Of a DNA stretch of 64,000 nt, positions 9,857 to 20,112 are shown in pieces. The notes beneath the pieces are model-generated. The model did not search any database and was not told the origin of the DNA. It was given only the letters and a program-made list of their open reading frames with translations. Both the position numbers and the translations under genes were made by a program. Location: NCBI GenBank assembly GCA_020740775.1, contig JAHEWK010000002.1, positions 4,898,001-4,962,000 on the forward strand, written 5' to 3'. Position 1 is the first letter of the stretch, and every line of letters starts with the position of its first letter. Origin of the DNA: Ilyonectria destructans. Taxonomy: Eukaryota > Ascomycota > Sordariomycetes > Hypocreales > Nectriaceae.

Positions 9857-12436
9857 AGCGCTGTATATAGCAGCACGCAATGCATGGCACGCGATCCACT
9901 CTTTAATTGATAAAGCTGCCCCTGGGCCTGGTGCTGAGGAAGGATACATAGCATAGATTGGATACGGACACAGTCGCTACTACAATATATTAAAAACAAA
10001 AAATGTTAAATCAGTCGTTAGCATTCTTCAGCTTCTCTGGCATCATTCATAGCGCGTTTCTCAGAATATATATTCATCATAGAATTGATGCTATACACCA
10101 TTACTATATCGATGAATGACTTTGGCTCATACTGCACTTCTTTGGACCACTTGAAATGGCTAGTGCATTCGAAGTAGAAGCCATTAGGGTCTATGGTACC
10201 TCTTTGCCATAGAGAGACAACATTGAGGTCCTCTTTGGCTCTAGATTGATGAATTCAAGTATAGGGTAGGTTCGTCGTCAGCTGCGATTGTGGATTCCGT
10301 GTGTTTGTTTCCTAGTTCAAGTCAGTGAAAGTAATTGAGCCCTGATGATGGACCATCCTGCTCGTAAAAGCTCCTTTCCGTGATACAAGAAGTTACCACA
10401 TCATCCACCTAAAGAGTGATCTCTCAAACGCATCAAAGAGTAGGTTTGTCATTTCAGAATGGACACAGCAGATGCCCAAGTTGTCACAATTAAACATAGA
10501 GTCAACACTTCATACAACTCAGAACCGCTAACAATGTCAGCAGTATGGTGGCCAAGACACACCTGTTGTATTGTCCCAATGATATTGTGAGTTTATATGG
10601 CTAGCAAGGGATGGGCTTACACCTCGCCATACAAACGGTGGGATCATGAGCAAGCCGGTGAGAGTACATTGGGTTTTCAGCCATTTACGTGTTTAGTTTG
10701 TCTTGAGACTCTGGCCAACTGTTCAACTACTAACGCAGATATCAACTCCATTTCTTTGTTCTGACTTTGAAGTCCTTAACCTTCCAGAGACATCACAATC
10801 TCAGCGGCTCTGATGAGACTGTGGGTGGATGTGGTTATTTTGAGCTAAAGGTACGTTCCCCCGCTTTCACTACATCTTTTGGTACCCTTCCTTGCCGAAG
10901 CTCTATGATATCCTAAAGCGGAACTTCTCGCGAATCTTGAGGCCGGTTTGAATGTCGTCACATATGCAAGATGGGATCCTTTTGCGAGGAGCTCCAGCGT
11001 ATGATTCCGGCCGTAACAAGCTTGTGTTTAAGCTTCAAACTCCTGTCACCTGTATGTCGATGGCGATGTCTGATAATTCTTGGCTGGACACTTGCGATTA
11101 GTTGTGGCGACATGTTGCAGGCGGATGTGGCGATGCCGACGGTACGGGGAAGATGGTACGGGGAAATACCCACTGCACCTGACAGTCCAATCGCTTCAGT
11201 TTCATCATTGACCTATGAGCGCTCTTTATTTTCGGTCAATTAACCATAACAACCACCCAATCGCATTTTAGCTACCCCTGCTGCACGTTTCATAAGGCTC
11301 GGTAGTCCCCGATTTAGGGCTAGGAAAAAATGGCGTCACACATGCTGATGGCCAAGACTGTACGATATTTTCCGGTAGTTTGTTCTGCTGCATTGGCTCC
11401 CGAAGGTCTAAAGCGCACGGATGTTCAACAAATATGATGTTGGCGTGCGAAGTGAACATTGTCTTTATTGCGGTGAAGTTGGCTCATTTGGGGACCTCCA
11501 ACCACCACAACCACCACATCTACAACCACAGCCTCTTTGTCGCGAGAATCTCACCTCATGTTTTGAAAACGGTCACTTTAGTCTCTTGAACAAGGCTACA
11601 ACTGGATCGGAAACACAAAATCCACATGGCCATTCTCGACCCCAAAGGCCTCCGTGGCGTCCTTGGCGGACGGATTCGGCCGATCTCGACCTAGTCGCGC
11701 CGTCTTTTCCGTCTTGCCCGTGTCAGATTCAAGCACAGCCTCAAATATCGGGGTAATAATTGACAGGGCGTTTGGTCACGCACGGATCTCTTCTGTGCAC
11801 TGGCTGCGGCACGTTTACCGGCCTGCAACGCGAACGCCTCAAAGGGGAAACATTTGACCCCTGAGAGTCTGACCTCGGCCGGAACCTCCAAAGTTCCGGC
11901 CATTCTAAACTTGTTCTCGCTACCACGGATTCAGGTGTTTTAAGATGCGATTGGTCCGTCAGAATATTTTCTGCAACTTGCGAAACAACATTCACAACCA
12001 GTGTGCCCGAGAGTGTCATTCAACCCGTTGGCAACACGCTCGCGGCCGCTGGAGAGCCCTTTGTTTATTCCATCAGGTTGCTTTGAATTCTTTTCAACGG
12101 CTTTTGAAATGCTTCATTCTGGTTTCAAGTTGCCATTTGCCGCCTTGGCCATGGCTTGGAGGCCGTGAGGCTGTGGAAGGCCATGTTTGCAGCAACGAAA
12201 AGAGATATATAATGGGACTTGCGTCTCGACCTTATGAGCTTATTTCGATCATCACAAGCTTCACTTCACTTCCATTAGCCACTCAAACCCTCTTCTCTCT
12301 ATTCTATTAATTCGTCCCTGGTTGGACTTTATTTCCCCCTGCAAGACAGGCTTCATTCTACAACCATACTTTACACATCACCCAACTTCAACTAATTCCA
12401 CCTATACCCACCCTCCAAGGACCAAATCACATCAAA
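9857..12436. other. Intergenic region with possible decayed coding stretch
   Basis: No convincing gene. On the minus strand, about 10010-10250 stays open for roughly 80 codons without an obvious start and reads like real protein. Further upstream on the same strand (about 10330-10500) there is another coding-like stretch in pieces separated by stops. I do not recognise the family. The right end is the promoter and leader of the Egh16-like gene. Confidence 0.4.
12206..12212 (+). promoter_or_regulatory. TATA-like element upstream of the Egh16-like gene
   Basis: TATATAA lies about 225 bp before the ATG at 12437, followed by a CT-rich, CAACTTCAA-type leader characteristic of strongly expressed fungal genes. 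It is the best TATA candidate in this promoter. Confidence 0.35.
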
Positions 12437-13546
12437 ATGGCTTCTTTCAAGACTGTTCTCTCTTTCACTCTCCTGCTGGCTGGCCAGCTCGCTGCCGGCC
12501 ACAGTGTCATCACCGACGCTGTTGGTGACTCTGGTGGTTCTGGAATGGCCCTCGGTGTTGACACCAGCACCCCTCGTGATGGAACTAACCGTCGCCCCTT
12601 CCAACAAGATGCCACTCGCTTCAAGGGAGATGCTGCGGACACCGTTGGCGAGACCCTCGCCGGGGGTGACAACGATCTCGAGGCCGGTACTTCGGCAATC
12701 ATGGCCGAGACCGGCGATGACCTCCCGCAGGTCACCCCCGGCGGTGAAGTCACCATGACTCTGCACCAGGTCAACAGCGACGGTGCAGGACCATACACTT
12801 GCATGATCAACGACGACGGAACCGCCCAGAGCTGGACCGCGATTCAGGTCACCCAGAACGTCGCGGGCAACGAGCGCGGCCGCAACCGTGACGGCGAGAC
12901 CCAGGACTTCCCGTTGACGGCCGCCATCCCGGCTGACCAGACCTGCACCGGCACTGTTGCTGGCCAGGACAATGTTTGCCTCGTCCGTTGCCAGAACCCA
13001 GCTCGTGCAGGTCCCTTTGGCGGTGTCGTCCCCGTTCAGATGGTTGGCGCCGGGGGTGCCGCCGGTAATGGCACCGAGGCGGCTGCTGGCAACGGTACTG
13101 CGGCAGATGCTGGCAATAGCACTGCTCCGGATGCTGGTAATGATACTGCTGCGGATGCTGGCAACAACAATGCTGTGGATGCTGGTAACAACAATGCGGC
13201 GAATGGAAACAACAATGCGGCGAATGGTGGCAACAACAACGCTGTGGACGCTGGCAACAACAATGCGGCGAATGGCAACAACAATGCGGCGAATGGTGAC
13301 AACAACGCTGTGGACGCTGGCAACAACAATGCCGTGGATGCTGGCAACAACAATGCGGCTAATGGCAACAACAACGCTGTGGACGCTGGCAACAACAATG
13401 CGGCGAATGGTGGTAACAACAACGCTGTGGACGCTGGCAACAATGCGGCTAACGCTGGTAACAACGACGATGAGGAGGACGAGGAGGATGAGGAGGACGA
13501 TGAGCCTGCCGATAGAATTCGACGTGCTGTCGCATTTTTCGCTTGA
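12437..13546 (+). CDS. Secreted Egh16/MAS-like surface protein with Asn-rich repeat tail
   Basis: An intronless 369-aa protein. An N-terminal signal peptide ([20 protein letters not shown]) is followed by [14 protein letters not shown], the conserved opening of the Egh16/GAS1/MAS-type family (appressorium- or surface-associated proteins of plant and insect pathogens, also found in saprotrophs). The globular part runs to about residue 205 and has several conserved Cys, including TCMIND and CLVRCQNPA. Residues about 210-345 consist of short degenerate units of the type DAGNNNA and ANGNNNA, rich in Asn, Ala and Gly with several N-x-T/S sites early on. The end is an acidic [11 protein letters not shown] block plus [11 protein letters not shown]. 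The molecular function of the family is unknown; roles in adhesion or penetration are reported. The ATG is preceded by CAAA and fits a fungal start. Confidence 0.85.
   Translation: MASFKTVLSFTLLLAGQLAAGHSVITDAVGDSGGSGMALGVDTSTPRDGTNRRPFQQDATRFKGDAADTVGETLAGGDNDLEAGTSAIMAETGDDLPQVTPGGEVTMTLHQVNSDGAGPYTCMINDDGTAQSWTAIQVTQNVAGNERGRNRDGETQDFPLTAAIPADQTCTGTVAGQDNVCLVRCQNPARAGPFGGVVPVQMVGAGGAAGNGTEAAAGNGTAADAGNSTAPDAGNDTAADAGNNNAVDAGNNNAANGNNNAANGGNNNAVDAGNNNAANGNNNAANGDNNAVDAGNNNAVDAGNNNAANGNNNAVDAGNNNAANGGNNNAVDAGNNAANAGNNDDEEDEEDEEDDEPADRIRRAVAFFA
13129..13460 (+). repeat. In-frame trinucleotide-rich minisatellite encoding Asn/Ala/Gly units
   Basis: Imperfect units built from GGCAACAACAAT, GCGGCGAAT and GCTGTGGACGCT follow one another in frame within the Egh16-like gene. 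Unit order varies ([21 protein letters not shown]). Such arrays readily change length between strains. Confidence 0.8.
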
Positions 13547-14378
13547 GTGAGAGGGAAACGCCAAAGACGAGGTGGACGGGCAGATGAGAAAAGGTCGCTT
13601 GGGTTGTTGACGATGAGTGATGGCTAAATTGGTTAAGAGAAGACGGGTATGTTATGAAAAGGTAGTTTCATGGGCAATGGTTTGCAATGTGTACGCAGAC
13701 TGCAAGTCGAATTAATTCGAGTCTTTAGTCTCTTTCCTATGCAGTTAAAGATAGAAGCGTTACCTAGCAATACAGAGGAACATGGCAGCTATTTCACGAC
13801 TGAGAGTCCATTTGACACACCGACACAGCAGCGACGGCTATGACGGCCACGCATATTAACAGTCGGCGAATCATCCACGAGCTATTTCTGCTTATCGGCC
13901 AAAGGTTCCGCTGGTGGCTTCGGAAGGTTCCGATACAGAGAACCAGCTAGCACCAAAGCAGTATAAATATGCGCAGAGTGATGATAACGACGGTAGAGAG
14001 ACAATGGCAACGCAGGATATTCCAGGGAAGCAAACCACTTAAAAGACACCGTTGCGCATCTCCTCTCTCCAACTATTTTCCCTCTATTTTTCCTGTTCCG
14101 CCCCCAACCGCCAGGAAACCGGTGCTGGAAACCGGAACATAGGAGCGTTGGAGCAAGATTAGCGACGCGAGAACAGGGGCCAGCCACCAATAGAAAATTG
14201 ATCCCACGTCATTCATGCCTCTGGGGCTGAATTCACCCCGCAGTAGATCTACGCTAAGACGCTCCGTGATTCCGCTTTCCGCGCTGACGTTGCTCATTTT
14301 CTCACGGCCTTAGCTCAGGAGAAGAGCAGCTTCACGATATCATCACTTTGATCAATTACCAACAATTTGCCAATTATC
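13547..14378. other. Intergenic region
   Basis: This is the 3' flank of the Egh16-like gene and the promoter of the Pex11-like gene. No gene, RNA or clear repeat was seen. Confidence 0.5.
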
Positions 14379-15278
14379 ATGACGGCCGTCACCATGGTTG
14401 ATCCACCTGCTGCCATCTCCTCAGATACTATTTCGTCATTGCCCGCGTGCAACGAGCCCGTCTTTCACAATATCCCCTCTGCAGAGCACGCTCCGTTACG
14501 CTCCATCCGCTCACCCCGACAGACCAACCCGGACAACGTAATTGCGCACATCCAACGCGCAGTCAATGCTCGAGACGGCCATGAGATTGCTCTGCTATCT
14601 GTCGGAGAAGCGGCGCGCCTGTTCGCCGCCGTTCTAGGGCCGCTTGGGAAAGCAGCATCGCGTCAATCAAGTAGCGGGTCGATATTTGCCACAAAATTCC
14701 GGACACCTACTCGGCGATTTGGCGCCATCGCAAGTGGGACTTCAACGCGCCTGTATGCGTTGCTAGAGATTCTTGAAGAATGGCAGCTGATGATTCGCAT
14801 GTTGGGTCTGTTTGATATGTGGTTGTCGGCAAAGGAAGTCATCCAGGAGAAGTTGATGGGCAAGCACCACACGCTTGCAGATGTGTTGGACACCTCAATT
14901 GCCACTCTCCAAACTGTATCAATGACTGCATTCCACATCTGCGAGGCAGTGACATGCCTGTCTCAAGCAAAAGTCTTATCTTGGCCACCCGAGCTTCAAG
15001 GCAAGTTCATGGGCTGGGCGGCTCGATTTTGGGCTACATTCACCTTTATTGAGGTCGCTCGACATCTTTTCGAGTGGTCACGGAAAGAACGCAGCGACGA
15101 GGATTATACAGAGTGGAGGGACCAGTGGAAATCAGAATTCTTCCGCAACCTGGCGTGGGCGCCATACACAATTCATTGGAGTATGCCCGACGGCTTCCTG
15201 CCTGACTTCCTCCTCGCTGTATTTGGACTATACCCGTCTCTAAGCATCTGGAGAGATATATGGCAAGCTACTGCTTGA
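14379..15278 (+). CDS. Pex11-family peroxisomal membrane protein
   Basis: A single exon of 299 codons. The central part has the Pex11 signature order: a helical region ending in LMIRMLGLFDMWLSAKE, a middle segment around TLQTVSMTAFHICEAVTCLSQ, and a C-terminal block (NLAWAPYTIHWSMPDG, then FLLAVFGLYPSLSIWRDIW) typical of the fungal Pex11C-like group. Pex11 proteins act in the peroxisomal membrane in elongation and division and in metabolite permeability. The N-terminal 60 residues are low in conserved features. A second ATG at 14394 has a better context (CACC) and could be the start; I keep the first. It is convergent with the monooxygenase gene, 271 bp separating the two stops. Confidence 0.75.
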   Translation: MTAVTMVDPPAAISSDTISSLPACNEPVFHNIPSAEHAPLRSIRSPRQTNPDNVIAHIQRAVNARDGHEIALLSVGEAARLFAAVLGPLGKAASRQSSSGSIFATKFRTPTRRFGAIASGTSTRLYALLEILEEWQLMIRMLGLFDMWLSAKEVIQEKLMGKHHTLADVLDTSIATLQTVSMTAFHICEAVTCLSQAKVLSWPPELQGKFMGWAARFWATFTFIEVARHLFEWSRKERSDEDYTEWRDQWKSEFFRNLAWAPYTIHWSMPDGFLPDFLLAVFGLYPSLSIWRDIWQATA

Positions 15279-15549
15279 AATTGTTAGGATGGGATGTTGG
15301 GTGCATCGAGTGTTGTATATACCAAGTGGCGGCTTTGCAGAGGGAGGGTAACAGTCTCAGGAAAGATCTAGAACAGGCTGGATGAAGAGACGTTATTTGG
15401 GTGGGACCGCATCAATATTGTAAATAAAGATACCAAATATAGCTGGCTGCAGAGAGCGATTCTCCACCAACCTTGCATGGCCAAAAGGGAAGCTGTACGT
15501 TGCCTCGCTAAATCGACCAGATCTGCATAGCAGCTGCCGCAGGATGCCC

Positions 15550-17147
15550 TCACTCTTCCTTGTAAACATCGTACTTGTACTGGCTACCAGTATGATCATC
15601 ACGAAGGCTTTTTTGTCCCTTGCCATAGATCTTCTCGCGCGCCGTGAGCGGCTCCTCGGGTGACTCAGGGTAAAGACCACGGCGCCGCAACTCAGGTATC
15701 AAGAGATCGACCACCTCCTCAAATGTCCCCGGCGTTGTGACGTAGCCAAGGTTGAACCCATCAATATCAGATTCCCGAATCCATTCCTCCAATTCGTCGG
15801 CTATAGTCTGCGGGCTGCCAACACCCACGGGCCCGAGACCTCCAATGGATGCGCGCTCAGCGACAACGCGTGGGGTCCACTTTGGAATCTCCTTGCTCGT
15901 AGTCGTGAACGAGTCCAGGATGCTGCGCACTTTATGAGCTTCAAGCGAGTCCGCTGCCGTGATCTCTTGGTCAAGAGGAATCTTGGAAATATCGATCCCA
16001 GTCCAGCCGCTGAACAAGACAAGGCCCCCGACGGTCGAGGCATACTTTTTCAGCTCCTCGTACTTGGCCTGCGCTTCTTCGTCCGTCCGGCCGATAATGG
16101 GCGTATACGTGGCAAAGAACTTGATCGACCGTGGGTCACGTCCAACCGAGGCTGCCAACTTGCGGATGTTGTCTACCTTTGGGCGAAGAACGGCTGGCGA
16201 GTGACCGGAGATGAAAATTGCCTCGGCGTGCGAAGCGGCAAACGTAGATCCAGCTGCCGATGTTCCCGCCTGGAAGAGGAAGGGCGTCCGTTGGGGCGAT
16301 GGATCGACAATATGCCTCGTGCTCAGGTTGAAGTATTTGCCATTGTGGTTGATGGTTCTGATTTTGTCGGGGTCGGCATAGCTATCGTTTTCAGGATCCG
16401 GCGAGATGGCGTCGTCAGCCCATGATCCTTCCCATAACCTAGATTGTCAGTTTGGATCAATTTGAGAACGCACATGGACTTACTTGTACAATACGCGGAG
16501 ATACTCGTCGGCCTGGAGATATCGTTCATCATGGTCAATGGGAGTATCCAAGCCGATGGCCTTGAATGCAGCCTTTTTCCAAGACGTCACAATGTTCCAA
16601 CAGATTCGACCTCTTGTGAAGTGATCCAAAGAAGAAAACCGCTTAGCTAACAGGAACGGGGGCTCAAACGAGGTCGATGCAGTAATGCCGAATGCCAGAT
16701 TCTTGGTTACTGCAGCCATTGCACTGATGGGCTAAGACAGGTCAGTTTGAATTACCCAAGAGAGTATGCATTCACTTACAATAGTAGGGTCCGTCATTGG
16801 CCACTGGGCCGCCCTTCTAATGCAGTTATCCAAACTCCCCTCGTACGTGTCGTAACCGCCGTAAGTATCTGCTAGAAACAAGGCGTTGATGCCACCCCGT
16901 TCGAGCAACTTTGCCAGTTCAATCCAATATGTCAAATCTCGTTTAGTCGCAGACTTGTCCACCGGGTTCTTCAAGCTGTCAGTTCAGAGCTCGGAAAAGA
17001 TGTCGTGTTTACACATACCTTCCACTGCCCGGGGGATAAATGTCCGACAGTCGACATGTCGAATGCATTGAGGAAGATTTGTTTCTTCCCGTTTCCTAGG
17101 CGATCGCTTTCATTCTGCTGTGAAGCAGAGTTGTTGTTTTCGGCCAT
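15550..17147 (-). CDS. FMN-dependent luciferase-like monooxygenase (NtaA/SnaA/DszA type)
   Basis: The product is 484 aa from four exons on the minus strand: 17147-17019, 16968-16780, 16731-16484 and 16438-15550, with 45-50-bp introns. The sequence has the bacterial-luciferase-like TIM-barrel motifs of the nitrilotriacetate/dibenzothiophene monooxygenase group: LADTYGGYDTYEGS near residue 70, RRAAQWPMTDPT, TASTSFEPPFLLAKRFS, WNIVTSWKK, then HNGKYFNL and FQAGTSAAG in the last exon. These enzymes use FMNH2 supplied by a separate reductase to oxygenate small organic molecules; the substrate here cannot be told. The start at 17147 gives MAENNN and an ordinary context; an in-frame ATG at 17201 is an alternative. 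It is intact as read. The gene is divergent from the terpene cyclase, 1.8 kb apart, but nothing ties them functionally. Confidence 0.88.
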
Positions 17148-18926
17148 TCTGTGGCCGAATTTCGATCCTCTGCTCTTCAGCGATACGTAACCTGCACGCA
17201 CGTTTCTTCCGGTGCGATTTGATTCACTATCACGTTATGCCTCATCACAGAGAACAGCACTGTTATGACCACGAAACCTCATCTTTATATAATAACTCAT
17301 GTCCAGCGACATCGGAAACCCCGCAATATTTGGTGTTCTGACAAATGCGATTGGTAAAATGGTACATGTATGGCGTGCTAGAACATCACTGCGATAACAT
17401 TGATCTGCTGCGCGGAGCGCGATGACGTGATGGTCAATTCTGCTGCGGGGACTGGGTAGAGAACCAATGAATACTAGTTGAGGGCCAGGCCAAGAATTGT
17501 CCCTCTTCGTAACAGAAAGCCAATAGGTAGACCATGATACCATTGAGGAGACTCGGAGCACGTCATAGGTCGTATCGATGTGGGATAATCCTTCATTCTT
17601 GGGATACAAGGGGCTTACAGTTGGGAATACAATTCCATGTAGAGCTATGGGTGATGGATTAGAATGAATAGTGTCATGGTGATGTATAATGCACGGAACG
17701 CAGGTTGGATGCCAAGTCTGTTCGCGTTTACTATAGGTGGTGTCGCAGCAAGTAATTAATGCCATGACTGCTCTATTTATAGAAAGCAGAGGAAATGGGA
17801 CGGAACGCGCTACATCTGTTAGTGGAAAGTTTAGTCTACTTTGATATCACTAGATAGCCCTTTTGCACTATCGTCAAAGTCTTTGGGCATATCTTTCGGC
17901 GACTGGAGCCTATGTTCATGATAAGGACCTACAACAAGTGCCTCTTAGCGGTCCGTCGCACTTTGACTTGCCATTTGCAACGCATCCCATCAGTCCATTA
18001 AAGATAACAAACGAGTATGCATGGATACAGCACTGAGCGTTATCGCGCGGCTCGTAGTTTTTATATCCAGGCAGTGGTAACTATACATGACCATCCAGGG
18101 ACCATAGCCTTGACTCATTGAGTATATACTACAGAAAACGGATGGAATGTTCCGAACGTGGCATAGGCGCGTAGGCACGTACGCGGCGAGGTAGGCTGTG
18201 AGCTATACGGACTCACTTCATTGGATGGAGACCTAGGTGGGCCGTTCTATGTATGCCGCTGGGTGGGAACATCCACCCAATAGTTCACTCAATAGTTCTC
18301 GACGCTTGACGCTAAGACACAGCTCACAACCAATTTAGAACTTATCGTCCAGGCTAGTAAGCCTATGCATGCATTTTCACGACAAGTCCAATCCCAATTG
18401 GTTATTGCCTACGAGCTAAATGTGGCGGCCTCCCTCATACGAGAGCACAGCTCGTCGAGTCACCGCCACATCGAGATAGTAGAAAGATCGGGTAACCGTT
18501 AAAGCTATCTTAGCTACAAATCTAGTCGTATGTAGTCAATATCGGTAGAGTTGAATGGGTCGCATCCACTACCGGAGTCGCCGTCCGCCTGAAAGCGTCG
18601 CGTCCGGAACACGAAGCACAGCTCGTCGGATCGCCGCCACATCGCGATAGTGGCTGCCCCCTGCAAGATGGCTCCGTATGAAAACACGTTGCGGTGAAGA
18701 GTTGTGATTCTGTATGAGAAATATAAATATCTGGTTTGTCAACCTTCCACTTCATTTTCATCTCCCTCTATACTCCACAAGCAACCACCTGAGTCCTCAC
18801 GATGGCCGCCCTCTCCTTGACTCTAGCATCACTGCCCCACTCCGAGTGCCAGTTGAGCTCAGCTTCATCACTAGCAGTTAGTAGTATTCCAATCACCGAA
18901 GAAAAAATCTGACCATCAACAGCAGA
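17148..18926. other. Intergenic region between monooxygenase and terpene cyclase genes
   Basis: No gene recognised. It contains two copies of a 40-bp repeat (18439-18480 and 18611-18651). At 18802 an ATG in good context opens a short frame that ends before the terpene cyclase start; it may be an upstream ORF or an alternative first exon, although the phase of the possible GTTAGT/CAG intron does not join correctly to the cyclase frame. Confidence 0.45.
18439..18651. repeat. Two direct copies of a ~40-bp sequence, 172 bp apart
   Basis: The copies at 18439-18480 and 18611-18651 both read GCACAGCTCGTCG, then CCGCCACATCG, then GATAGT in the same order with a few substitutions. The sequence lies in the promoter region of the terpene cyclase gene. 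It may be dispersed elsewhere in the genome. Confidence 0.7.
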
Positions 18927-20112
18927 ATGGCTCTAGTCGACAGCCCACACTCGGCACGGTTCCGTATCCGATCACTTACAAGATGTTAGGACTTGGCATC
19001 AATGTAAGACAAGCACTTACTAAATCCTGCAATGTACGAGACTAATGTTAGTGCCACTCTAGGTGCAAGTACCGAACTTGGCTTCAAATCCTCTGCTCGG
19101 ATCCAGAGGTTCAGCTCCTCCATACGTTAGCCACATCGACGCCCACATGTCGTGGAAAGCAAAGGTGCAACCGTGGAAGGGAGAAGAAAAGCTCCGGCGT
19201 TCATGTGTAGCGGACTTGCAATCAATCGAGCAGGGCTTTCCTGGAATCGATAGTGCAGTTACCATCAATGCAATGGCAGCCTATTTAGTATACGGCTGCG
19301 AGCTGGACGATATACTCGAAACGATGGACATGGATACAGCAGAGTTGAGTGTGAAACACTGCGTGTCTATTCTGGCAGGTAATCCTATCAGTCAAGGTTA
19401 GTTCTCGTCGCCCATCTAGAAACATCTACTAACATGCCGAGAAGGAGATTCCCTTGGCCAGGCCTTCGACAGACTCGAAGAGATAACGATACTGTACTCT
19501 CAGCATATTATAAACCTTCTCGGTCCTGAGGTCGCAGCGCTGGTTTTGCGCGACGTTCAAGTGATCATAATCGACCAGCTCCCCGAGATTCGATACAACC
19601 GTTCCAACGACAAACTTGAAAACTTTTCCTCCTACCTCAAGCTTCGAGAAGGAGTCATCGGAATGTTCCCGTTGTTCACAGTTCTTGAGCACTATTGCCA
19701 CGCCAACGACGCGAGTGGCGATGCCTTCGAGGACTTGACCTTGTTGAAAACTCAAATAGTTCATTTGACTGTTGTTCAAAACGACCTTGGGGGACTGGAG
19801 AAGGATTTCCACACACCAACTCGAAGCAATATGGTGTATGTCTTAGCCGAACTCAAGGGGGAAAGCATCAACGGCAAGAGTGACCTCGCCAGCTCTCTCG
19901 ATACCCTCCGGGAAGCAGAGACTCAACACAATGCCTTAGTGTTGGGAGCTATAGACACATGGTCCCGAATACAGCGCAACCCGTACACGGAGGCACAAAA
20001 GCGGTTTGCCAACATGGTTTTAACGCTGGCGTTTACACATTTGGAGTGGGTACTGGCAACGCAGCGCTACAATGTGGATAAGTCTGTCGAGAAGATAGGC
20101 GCGTTCTGTTAA
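18927..20112 (+). CDS. Class I terpene cyclase (sesquiterpene-synthase-like)
   Basis: Model: exons 18927-19004, 19063-19396 and 19445-20112, product 359 aa, the normal size for a single-domain fungal terpene cyclase. The metal-binding first motif is DDILE (Asp108-Glu112, DDxxE). The second motif is NDLGGLEKD (Asn250-Asp258), the counterpart of the NSE triad, with Gly in the usual Ser/Thr position and Asp for the final Glu. Between them YLKLREGVIGMFPLF fits the family's R-x-x-x-G helix region, and ATQRY near the end fits the C-terminal RY pair. Such enzymes cyclise farnesyl diphosphate (or another prenyl diphosphate) in the cytosol. The product cannot be predicted. No P450, prenyltransferase or dedicated regulator is adjacent. 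The first exon is the least certain part. Confidence 0.75.

Noticed and set aside
13129..13460. Regular repeats considered as a CRISPR-like array
   Set aside because: Units are short, in frame, without unique spacers, and lie in a coding region of a eukaryotic genome.
12392..13564. 390-codon minus-strand frame opposite the Egh16-like gene
   Set aside because: Its VVVASVHS-type repeats are just the complement of the Asn/Ala codons; the plus-strand protein has a signal peptide and known family motifs.
18802..18876. Alternative first exon for the terpene cyclase
   Set aside because: The ATG context is good and a GTTAGT-CAG intron exists, but the phase does not join to the cyclase frame, so it is at most an upstream ORF.
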